Origin: JBHHYR01 sp046757585
GTDB taxonomy: Bacteria; Desulfobacterota; Binatia; HRBIN30
Assembly: GCA_046757585.1 (NCBI GenBank)
Contig: JBHHYR010000170.1
Span: 1 to 8,369, forward strand
Direction: 5' to 3'
Length of the DNA: 8,369 bases
Part shown: positions 1 to 5,435 of the stretch, piece after piece
How positions within the stretch are numbered: position 1 is the stretch's first letter
How the letters are laid out: each line of letters begins with the position of its first letter
Notes under the pieces: generated by a model
The model's database searches: none
What the model saw: only the letters and a program-made list of their open reading frames with translations
Told to the model about the DNA's origin: nothing
Made by a program: the position numbers and the translations under genes

Positions 1-848
1 AAGGCGTGCGCCCCGGTCGCCCCGCCCCCGACCGTGGTGGCGGTTGCCGCCCGCGGCCGGCGAGCGCCGCGGCGCGGCCGGCGAGCGCCGCGGCGCAGCC
101 GCGCGGACGGTGCCCGCCCCGGTCGCGCGGCACTCGCCGCCGCCTGCTCCTCCAACACCTGCTGGACCAGCCCGGCGATGTCCGCAGCAAACGCGTAGTT
201 GAGCCGCACCACTTCGATCCGCTGCTCGAAGCCCTCGACGTCGAGTTGCGCCAGAATCTTCGTGAGCCGGTCCGTCTGGGCCGCCGTGTCGATCAAGATG
301 AGCGTGTTCGTCGCGGCATACGCCGCCAGCAATCCATCCGGCGAGACCAAGGGCTGGAGGATCGCGACCATGTTATTGGCGTCAACGAATTTGAGCGGGA
401 TGAGGCGTGTAATGTATTCATCCGAGGGCGCCGGGATCCGATTGGGCAAGACCGTCTCGAGCGTCGACGATTTGGCTTGCTTGGTTGACACGATCTTAAT
501 CACCGCACCCGACGGTACCGTCGTAAAGCCCTTGACTTGCAGTACGGATTGAAAGACGAGATAGGCCTCATCAACCGAAATCTTCGATGGAGAGATGATC
601 GTCACCTTGCCACGCACTTTGTCGTCGATGATGAAGTTTTTCCCCGTGATTTCACTGATGAACTTGACGAGAACCGCGATATCCACGTCCTGGAAGTCCA
701 TCGTGATCAGACGCTGATTGCCCTCTGCATCGTGTCCGGCAGTCTGCGCCGGCGCCGCCTGCGCCAAGGCGGATCCGTCCAGACAGTACCAACACCCGAG
801 TGCAACCCAGCCCAGGACAAGCAGGTGCAATATTGCCGATCGCCCCAT
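1..848 (-). CDS. gspD: Type II secretion secretin GspD, N-terminal part (cut by window edge)
   Basis: This is the outer-membrane secretin of the type II secretion system, which forms the channel through which folded exoproteins leave the periplasm. The minus-strand frame is open from ATG at 848 to the left edge (282 codons), so the C-terminal beta-barrel lies outside the window. Residues 1-29 look like a Sec signal peptide (hydrophobic LLVLGWVALG, possible cleavage after SALA). Residues ~45-125 match the secretin N0 domain (LITMDFQDVDIAVLVKFISE, GKNFIIDD, VRGKVTIISP). Residues ~145-203 match N1 (YITRLIPLKFVDANNMVAIL, ATNTLILIDTA). An N2 domain starts near 211 (IEVVRLNYAFAADIAGLVQQ). After residue 235 the protein becomes an Ala/Arg-rich low-complexity loop, encoded partly by a tandem repeat. 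N2 loops are often variable in secretins, but the high Arg content is odd. A GAGGGGTGG stretch upstream of the ATG can serve as ribosome binding site. gspC ends 17 nt upstream, so the two are probably cotranscribed. Confidence 0.93.
   Translation of the reverse strand, partial: MGRSAILHLLVLGWVALGCWYCLDGSALAQAAPAQTAGHDAEGNQRLITMDFQDVDIAVLVKFISEITGKNFIIDDKVRGKVTIISPSKISVDEAYLVFQSVLQVKGFTTVPSGAVIKIVSTKQAKSSTLETVLPNRIPAPSDEYITRLIPLKFVDANNMVAILQPLVSPDGLLAAYAATNTLILIDTAAQTDRLTKILAQLDVEGFEQRIEVVRLNYAFAADIAGLVQQVLEEQAAASAARPGRAPSARLRRGARRPRRGARRPRAATATTVGGGATGAHA
52..96. repeat. Tandem 21-bp repeat (about 2.1 units) inside gspD
   Basis: Two perfect 21-bp copies lie head to tail at 55-75 and 76-96, and the match extends 3 bp to the left (52-54). 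The unit is almost pure G+C and is in frame with gspD (7 codons). In the gspD frame it encodes a repeated Arg-rich heptad (RRGARRP) in the predicted N2 loop. Such repeats are prone to copy-number change by polymerase slippage and to sequencing error. Confidence 0.9.
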
Positions 849-865
849 ACCACCCCTCAGGAACT

Positions 866-1756
866 CTACCTGAACTGATAGCTCAGGGTCATATTGTGCT
901 TGTTCCGGACGATCTCGACGGACAGGTCGTTCTCGTTGCGCAGCTGCTGAAACAAGGCGAGTGCGCGTGCGGGGTCCGTCAGGTTGGTCCCATTGATGCG
1001 TTGGATGATGTCGCCGTTCTTGAGCCCGATCTTGTCGAAGATGGAGTTCTGGCGAATAGCGAATAGGCGGAACCCGGTTGAACGCCCGCCCTCGAAGTGC
1101 GGCACCGCACGGACCTGGGTGAACAACTGGTTCATATTATCGAGCGCTGCGTCCACCTCGCTGCGATCAATGGCGTACTCGTTTTCCCCCAGCCGTTCGA
1201 TATGGGCATCCACCGCCGGTCGAAAGCCGCGGCGACCACGCGCCGCCACCGCCCTAGCGGGCAGGCGCCGGGCACGACCGCGGCCGCCCGAGGGATTGGC
1301 GAGCTCCAAGATCTCGTCCCGTCCGTCGCGATCGAGAATCACCCGATCCCACGCGATCTGCTTCACGTTCGCGCTGCCAGCGACCATGTCATTGATGCGA
1401 TACAGGTCTTGCTTGCGCGTGGTCAGGTCTTCGATGATGCAGTAGGAGGATCCGTCGGCATGTACGGCGACCCCCCAGAGCTTGAGCTTCAGTTGGGTGG
1501 GCTTGGGAGGCTCTTTCGGCTTCGCCGGCTCGGGCTTGGTTGAATTGAAGATATCTCGAGTGTGAATGGCAGCGTAGTAGGAGGGGGGCCGCCGCGGGGC
1601 CCGTGCGATGGGGGGTGGCGGCGGACTCAAATGGACCGTGGGTGATGGGGTCAGCTTCGCAGCAATTGCCGTGCTGACCGTCGACGCGCCCCAGTAGGCC
1701 ACCAGCGCCAGCAGGAGCAGGTTGACCCATACGAGGTGTCGTGGTGCAATTCTCAT
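866..1756 (-). CDS. gspC: Type II secretion inner-membrane protein GspC with PDZ domain
   Basis: GspC is a bitopic inner-membrane protein that links the type II secretion inner platform to the N-terminal domains of the GspD secretin and helps select substrates. From ATG 1756 it is 296 aa. It has a short cytoplasmic N-terminus and one membrane helix (~9-31, VWVNLLLLALVAYWGAS). A Pro-rich periplasmic linker (~36-59, with a run of five Pro) follows, then the homology region (~60-152, YYAAIHTRDIFNS, LKLWGVAVHADGSSYCIIED). After an Arg/Gly-rich linker (~156-180) comes a C-terminal PDZ domain (~228-296, FRLFAIRQNSIFDKIGLKNGDIIQRINGTNL). An in-frame GTG at 1786 would add 10 residues. I prefer the ATG because it leaves a normal short, positively charged start before the helix, but neither start has a good Shine-Dalgarno. 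The next gene on the same strand is gspD. The neighbour erpA is transcribed divergently. Confidence 0.93.
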   Translation of the reverse strand: MRIAPRHLVWVNLLLLALVAYWGASTVSTAIAAKLTPSPTVHLSPPPPPIARAPRRPPSYYAAIHTRDIFNSTKPEPAKPKEPPKPTQLKLKLWGVAVHADGSSYCIIEDLTTRKQDLYRINDMVAGSANVKQIAWDRVILDRDGRDEILELANPSGGRGRARRLPARAVAARGRRGFRPAVDAHIERLGENEYAIDRSEVDAALDNMNQLFTQVRAVPHFEGGRSTGFRLFAIRQNSIFDKIGLKNGDIIQRINGTNLTDPARALALFQQLRNENDLSVEIVRNKHNMTLSYQFR

Positions 1757-1815
1757 TTTTGTCCGGGTCTCTATTGACAGAAGCACCCCGGGAATTCAAG
1801 CAAGATACCGCCTTC

Positions 1816-1844
1816 TTGACACCCGAAAGCTGCCTCACTACAAG
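1816..1844 (+). promoter_or_regulatory. Putative sigma70 promoter for the ErpA-family gene
   Basis: A perfect TTGACA (1816-1821) is followed after 17 bp by TACAAG (1839-1844), which is 4/6 to TATAAT but lacks the final T. Transcription would start near 1851, about 50 nt before ATG 1903, and this supports that start over GTG 1852. A second TTGACA lies at 1774-1779 but has no convincing -10 box at normal spacing. Prediction by eye only. Confidence 0.4.
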
Positions 1845-1902
1845 ACGAAATGTGGCGGAAAAGCTTCAAACCGCGTCTGCGGTCGCGCCAGCGCAAGCGG
1901 GG

Positions 1903-2280
1903 ATGAGCGAGCAGCCAGCACGCTCGCGCCGCGATGCGCAGAGCGGCGTTCCGCCCGTGCTCACGCTGACCCCCTTGGCAGCAGAGATGGCGAAGGCGGC
2001 GCTCGCACGGGAAGGCCTCACGGACCACGGCCTGCGGGTCGGCGTGGTCCACGGTGGGTGTTCCGGCTTCCATTACACGCTGAACTTCGACAGCGCCCCG
2101 CAGCCGGACGACACGGTGGTCGAGCAGCACGGCGTGCGCCTGTTTGTTGACCCGGCAAGCAGGCAGTTCCTGCAGGGCGTGACCGTCGACTACGTCAGCG
2201 GTTTGCACGGAGCGGGCTTCAGGTTCCGCAACCCCAACGCCACACGCACGTGCGGCTGCGGCTCGTCGTTTTTCACCTGA
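1903..2280 (+). CDS. erpA: A-type iron-sulfur carrier protein (ErpA/IscA family)
   Basis: A small cytoplasmic carrier that receives Fe-S clusters from the assembly scaffold and passes them to apo-proteins. The product from ATG 1903 is 125 aa. The three cluster-ligand cysteines are present: C53 in GGCSGFHY and C117/C119 in TCGCGSSF. The C-x63-C-G-C spacing is that of IscA/SufA/ErpA. The C-terminal NPNATRTCGCGSSF is closer in style to ErpA than to IscA, so the symbol is a best guess. The conserved fold begins near residue 19 (VLTLTPLAAEMAKAAL), so the first 18 residues are a non-conserved extension. The frame is open upstream (GTG 1852 and further), but those codons fall in or before the likely promoter. 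The Shine-Dalgarno is weak (AAGCGGGG directly before ATG). The gene appears monocistronic: divergent from gspC, and separated from the tetrapyrrole operon by a hairpin and a new promoter. No isc or suf partner genes are in view. Confidence 0.92.
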   Translation: MSEQPARSRRDAQSGVPPVLTLTPLAAEMAKAALAREGLTDHGLRVGVVHGGCSGFHYTLNFDSAPQPDDTVVEQHGVRLFVDPASRQFLQGVTVDYVSGLHGAGFRFRNPNATRTCGCGSSFFT

Positions 2281-2361
2281 GTCGAGGCGCTGCGAGAGCA
2301 GCCCGGGCGACCGGCCTGCCTCTGCATGTCCCCGGTTCGAGCGCCGGTTCCCGGGCGGAAA

Positions 2362-2396
2362 GTCCACGGAGCACTGCGCACCGGTGCTCCGCGGAC
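2362..2396. terminator. Strong GC hairpin after erpA, possible terminator
   Basis: Arms GTCCACGGAGCAC (2362-2374) and GTGCTCCGCGGAC (2384-2396) pair over 13 positions with a single A-C mismatch, around a 9-nt loop. It lies 82 nt after the erpA stop and about 70 nt before the next promoter. No T-tract follows on the plus strand (CCCCC follows), so this is not a textbook intrinsic terminator. It may stop or stabilise the erpA transcript 3' end, or insulate the next operon. Confidence 0.5.
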
Positions 2397-2466
2397 CCCC
2401 GTCACACGGGCTGGTTCTTCGCTGGCGCCCGCACCAGGGGCATTGATTTCCGGACCTCCACGACTG

Positions 2467-2475
2467 TGCTAGCAT
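2467..2475 (+). promoter_or_regulatory. Extended -10 promoter of the tetrapyrrole operon
   Basis: TGCTAGCAT fits the extended -10 form TGn-TAnnAT: the TG is one base upstream of TAGCAT (2470-2475), which matches TATAAT at T1, A2, A5 and T6. A weak -35 (TTTCCG, 2447-2452) sits 17 bp upstream. TTGATT at 2443-2448 is better in sequence but would need a 21-bp spacer. The expected transcription start, about 7 nt downstream at 2482-2483, coincides with the sirC start codon, so the mRNA may be leaderless. Confidence 0.5.
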
Positions 2476-2482
2476 GCGCGCA

Positions 2483-3148
2483 ATGAAGTACTACCCGATC
2501 TTTCTGCGGGTAGCGGGCCGACCATGTTTGGTCATTGGTGGGGGCAAAGTCGCGGAGCGGAAGGCCGAGTCCTTGCTCAAAGCAGGCGCCGTTGTCACGG
2601 TGATCAGTCCGGAACTCACCCCGCCCCTGGCGGCATGGGCAGCAGCACACAGAGTGACGCACCATTCCCGCCGCTACACCACGGGAGATCTGCGCGGTTG
2701 TTTCGTGGCCTATGCCGCGACCAATGATACGGCGCTGCACGGGCTCATTGCGCGCGACGCCAGAGCCGCCGGAGTATTGCTCAACGTGGCGGATTGCCCT
2801 GAGCTCTGTGATTTCATCGCACCGGCGGTCCTGGATCATGGTGACCTGATCATCGCCACCTCGACGAGCGGAGCCAGCCCCGCGCTGGCGAAGCGCATCC
2901 GGCGGGACCTGGAAGAGATGCTGGGTCCGGAGTACGGCCTGGCTCTGGAGCTGCTGCGGCGCCTGCGCGAGCGGCTGACACAACAAGCGTGGCCGGCAGC
3001 CGAACGGCAGCGCGTCTTCGCGGCGCTCGTGGACTCCTCACTGCTGGAACACCTCCGCAGGCAGCAGACCGGGGCGGTGGATCAGCTGCTCGAGACAACG
3101 GTGGGCGCCGGTTGCTCGCTCGCGAGCCTGGGTATGAGCACAAGCTGA
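2483..3148 (+). CDS. sirC: Precorrin-2 dehydrogenase / sirohydrochlorin ferrochelatase (SirC / CysG N-domain type)
   Basis: Oxidises precorrin-2 to sirohydrochlorin with NAD+, and in bifunctional members also inserts iron to give siroheme. The product is 221 aa from ATG 2483, the size of stand-alone SirC/Met8-type proteins. Residues 1-113 form the NAD-binding part, with the family start MKYYPIFLRVAGRPCLVIGG and nucleotide loop VIGGGKVAERK (17-27). D104 in NVADCPELCDFIAPA aligns with the catalytic Asp of CysG (Asp104). ATSTSGASPALAKRIRRDLE (125-144) is the conserved dimerisation segment. An in-frame ATG at 2474 would add three residues (MRA) but overlaps the -10 box. Homologues typically start at MxYYPIFL, so 2483 is chosen. 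There is no Shine-Dalgarno. It is the first gene of the operon and shares its product branch with the CobA domain encoded downstream, which makes its substrate. Whether it chelates iron itself cannot be told from sequence. Confidence 0.93.
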   Translation: MKYYPIFLRVAGRPCLVIGGGKVAERKAESLLKAGAVVTVISPELTPPLAAWAAAHRVTHHSRRYTTGDLRGCFVAYAATNDTALHGLIARDARAAGVLLNVADCPELCDFIAPAVLDHGDLIIATSTSGASPALAKRIRRDLEEMLGPEYGLALELLRRLRERLTQQAWPAAERQRVFAALVDSSLLEHLRRQQTGAVDQLLETTVGAGCSLASLGMSTS

Positions 3149-3151
3149 ACG

Positions 3152-3226
3152 ATGGACAGCGAAACGTCGCAGTGGACCGTGGCGGCTCATGGGCCCGGCC
3201 AGTGCGGTCGCACGGTCAACGACTAA
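3152..3226 (+). other. Candidate 24-codon ORF coupled to hemA (TAATG overlap)
   Basis: After the sirC TGA (3146-3148) the same frame has one codon, then ATG at 3152, and stays open for 24 codons (MDSETSQWTVAAHGPGQCGR...) to TAA at 3224-3226. The last A of that TAA is the first base of the hemA ATG, giving TAATG. No recognisable Shine-Dalgarno precedes ATG 3152 and I recognise no peptide family. It could be a coupling leader for hemA, a C-terminal extension of SirC through TGA readthrough, or chance. Confidence 0.25.
3175..3217 (+). promoter_or_regulatory. Inverted repeat in the hemA leader
   Basis: GACCGTG (3175-3181) and CACGGTC (3211-3217) are perfect 7-bp complements around a GC-rich 29-nt loop that includes the palindrome GGGCCC (3191-3196). 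A second short stem, GTGC/GCAC (3202-3205 / 3210-3213), uses part of the same right arm, so the two are mutually exclusive. The structure ends 8 nt before the hemA start, which lacks a Shine-Dalgarno. A role in hemA translation is only an inference. Confidence 0.3.
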
Positions 3227-4506
3227 TGCAGCGAGAAATTCTTATCGTTGGCGTCAACCACCACAAGGCTCCGGTCGAAATCCGCGAGCAAATGACGTTC
3301 GGCAAGGAACTCTTCGATGCCGCGCTGCGCCGGCTCGTGACCCTTGAGCCCGTTGCAGAGGCGGTGATCCTGTCGACCTGCAACCGCGTGGAGATCATTG
3401 CCGCGACCGTCGACGGCGACGCGGCGCTCGAGGCACTCACGACCTTTCTCGTAACCGGCAGGCACGTACGGCCGGAACACCTGCCGGACCATCTGTCGGT
3501 GTATCGTGGGCGCGAAGCCGTCCGGCACCTGTTTCGGGTCGCTGCGAGTCTGGACTCGTTGGTCGTCGGTGAACCGCAAATTCTCGGCCAACTGAAAGAT
3601 TCCTACAGTCGCGCTGCCAGCGTCGGGAGCGCAGGCACCGTCTTGCACCGCTGCCTCCATAAGTCGTTCAGCGTGGCCAAGCGGGTGCGAACGGAGACCG
3701 GGGTCGCCGGCCGGGCGGTTTCCGTGAGCTCCGCAGCCGTCGAGTTGGCCGCAAAGATTTTCGAGCGTCTGAACGACAAGACGGCGATGCTCATTGGGGC
3801 CGGGACGATGAGCGAACTCGCGGCCCGACACCTCCTGGCGCACGGGGTTGGGAGCATGATCATCACCAATCGCACCTTCGACCGCGCCGTCGAGCTGGCG
3901 CGCGAGTTCCGCGGCACGCCGGTTCCGTTCGACAACTTCCATCGCTACTTGCAGCTCGCAGACGTCATCATCGGCTCCGCTGGTGCCGACGAGTACGTGC
4001 TCACTCCAGCGCTGCTGCACGACGTCCTGCGCGAACGGAAGTACCGCCCCATGTTCCTCATTGACATGAGCGTACCACGCACGTTCGACCCCAGCATCAA
4101 CGACATCGACAACGTGTACCTCTACAACATCGACGATCTCGGGGGCGTCGCGGAACTCAATCGCGACGAGCGTAGGCGGGAGGCGGAAAAGGCGGCGCGC
4201 ATTGTGGAAGAAGAGGTCGACGCCTTCTGGAAATGGCTGGCGGGGCTCGATGCCGTGCCGACGATCGTCGCCCTGCGCGACAAGATGGAAGCCATCCGCA
4301 AGGCGGAGCTGGCGAAAACGCTGGCGGCGCTGCGCGACCTGTCCCCACGTGAACGGGAGAGCCTCGAGGCCATGACGACCGCGATTGTGAACAAGATTCT
4401 GCACGGACCGATCACACATCTGAAACAAGATGGCCGGGAGCGGGAAGCCCTGTATCTGGCCGCGGCGCGCCAGCTGTTCGACATCACGGAGTCTGACGAG
4501 CGTTGA
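3226..4506 (+). CDS. hemA: Glutamyl-tRNA reductase HemA
   Basis: Reduces glutamyl-tRNA(Glu) to glutamate-1-semialdehyde with NADPH, the first committed step of C5-pathway tetrapyrrole synthesis. The product is 426 aa, normal for the family. Residues ~1-150 form the catalytic domain: start motif ILIVGVNHHKAPVEIRE, catalytic nucleophile C52 in LSTCNRVE, H101 in the AVRHLFRVA segment, and the conserved SLVVGEPQILGQLKDSY (111-127). The NADPH domain follows with LIGAGTMSELAARHL (189-203) and IITNRT. The C-terminal part is the alpha-helical dimerisation domain (conserved TxxVNKxLHGPxxxLK, here TAIVNKILHGPITHLK). The frame is open far upstream inside sirC, but the protein family begins at MQREILIVG, so ATG 3226 is chosen. 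There is no Shine-Dalgarno before it; the ATG overlaps the TAA of a short ORF. The hemL product, needed to make 5-aminolevulinate from its product, is not encoded in the window. Confidence 0.96.
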   Translation: MQREILIVGVNHHKAPVEIREQMTFGKELFDAALRRLVTLEPVAEAVILSTCNRVEIIAATVDGDAALEALTTFLVTGRHVRPEHLPDHLSVYRGREAVRHLFRVAASLDSLVVGEPQILGQLKDSYSRAASVGSAGTVLHRCLHKSFSVAKRVRTETGVAGRAVSVSSAAVELAAKIFERLNDKTAMLIGAGTMSELAARHLLAHGVGSMIITNRTFDRAVELAREFRGTPVPFDNFHRYLQLADVIIGSAGADEYVLTPALLHDVLRERKYRPMFLIDMSVPRTFDPSINDIDNVYLYNIDDLGGVAELNRDERRREAEKAARIVEEEVDAFWKWLAGLDAVPTIVALRDKMEAIRKAELAKTLAALRDLSPRERESLEAMTTAIVNKILHGPITHLKQDGREREALYLAAARQLFDITESDER

Positions 4507-5435
4507 GACGTACCCTGCGCATCGGCACACGTGGCAGCAGCCTGGCACTGGCCCAATCCCGTTGGGTGCAAGCCACCCTCCGCCAACGGTACCGGGACCT
4601 TGCCGTGGTCTTGGTCACGATCCAGACGTCGGGTGACCGCTTCGTTACGCAACCGCTCGGTGCCATCGGCGGCAAGGGCCTGTTCGTCAAGGAGATCGAA
4701 GCAGCGCTGACCGCGAAGGCCATCGATTGTGCGGTGCATTCGATGAAGGACGTGCCGAGCGAGCTGGCGCCGGGCCTGCTGATCGCGGCGATGCCGCGGC
4801 GTGAGGATCCCCGCGACGTGCTTGTCACCAGGGCTGGATGGACCTTCCACCAGCTCCCGCGCGGCTGTCGTGTCGGCACCAGCAGCCTGCGGCGTATGGC
4901 CTTGATCCGGGCGCTGCGTGACGACCTCGAAGTCACCGCCCTCCGTGGCAACGTCGATACACGACTGCGCAAGCTTGATACGGGGGTGATCGACGCCGCG
5001 ATCCTGGCGGCAGCGGGCCTGCGGCGTCTTGGCATCGAGCGACCGGGCGTTGTCTGTCTCGACCCCCAGCATTTCATCCCTGCCATCGGACAGGGCGCAC
5101 TGGCCATTGAGAGCCGCGACGATGACACGCGAGCGTTGCTCGCGCCCCTCGACCATAGGGACACCCGGGTGGCCGTCACGGCGGAGCGCGCGTTCCTGCT
5201 GCGTGTCGGAGGATCATGCCGCACGCCGCTCGCCGCGCACGCCAACGTCAGGGGAGACGCCCTCGTGTTACGTGCGCTTATCGCCAACCCAGACGGCACA
5301 CAGGTGGTGCGCGGCACCCGGACTGGCACCTCCGCTTGGGCAGCACACCTCGGCACCGACTTGGCCGCGGAGCTGCTCGGCCGGGGCGGCGCGGAAATCC
5401 TGCGCGCCCTCGGGGAGGTGAACGGTGGCTGGTAA
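4503..5435 (+). CDS. hemC: Porphobilinogen deaminase (hydroxymethylbilane synthase) HemC
   Basis: Polymerises four porphobilinogen molecules into hydroxymethylbilane, using a covalently attached dipyrromethane cofactor. The product is 310 aa, the usual length. Visible motifs are LRIGTRGSSLALAQSRWV (5-22), GGKGLFVKEIE (56-66), HSMKDVPSE (79-87) with catalytic D83, GTSSLRR (125-131), LRGNVDTRLRKLD (147-159) and GQGALAIE (196-203). C239 in GGSCRTPL is the cofactor-anchoring cysteine. The start is an uncommon TTG at 4503 whose last two bases, with the next A, form the hemA stop TGA: a 4-nt overlap implying translational coupling. A GGAG at 4488-4491 is a weak, rather distant Shine-Dalgarno. No ATG or GTG start lies between TTG 4503 and the conserved LRIGTR motif. 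The 3' end overlaps the next gene by 11 nt. Confidence 0.95.
   Translation: MRRTLRIGTRGSSLALAQSRWVQATLRQRYRDLAVVLVTIQTSGDRFVTQPLGAIGGKGLFVKEIEAALTAKAIDCAVHSMKDVPSELAPGLLIAAMPRREDPRDVLVTRAGWTFHQLPRGCRVGTSSLRRMALIRALRDDLEVTALRGNVDTRLRKLDTGVIDAAILAAAGLRRLGIERPGVVCLDPQHFIPAIGQGALAIESRDDDTRALLAPLDHRDTRVAVTAERAFLLRVGGSCRTPLAAHANVRGDALVLRALIANPDGTQVVRGTRTGTSAWAAHLGTDLAAELLGRGGAEILRALGEVNGGW

Noticed and set aside
6..1543. Long plus-strand open frames antisense to gspD and gspC (6-488, 199-552, 984-1445, 1097-1543)
   Set aside because: They have no recognisable motifs, Arg/Pro/Ser-rich composition and lie opposite clear gspD and gspC coding. They are typical shadows of GC-rich genes.
1774..1807. Second promoter with TTGACA at 1774-1779 and AAGATA near 1802-1807
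   Set aside because: The spacer would be 22 bp, outside the functional range. No better -10 is present at 16-18 bp.
2328..2360. tRNA T-arm-like GGTTCGAGC stretch
   Set aside because: The flanking bases do not form a proper 5-bp T stem, and no acceptor, D or anticodon arm can be built around it.
2443..2456. FNR/CRP-like half-site TTGAT upstream of sirC
   Set aside because: No second half-site at the right spacing. A five-base match alone is uninformative.
2989..3225. Upstream extension of the hemA frame (79 more codons)
   Set aside because: It overlaps sirC coding and lies before the family start MQREILIVGVNHH. No GluTR has such an extension, so ATG 3226 is used.
3223..4548. 441-codon minus-strand open frame opposite hemA
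   Set aside because: hemA is unmistakable on the plus strand with all motifs. The antisense frame is His/Arg/Val-rich and shows no domain. High GC makes stops rare in this frame.
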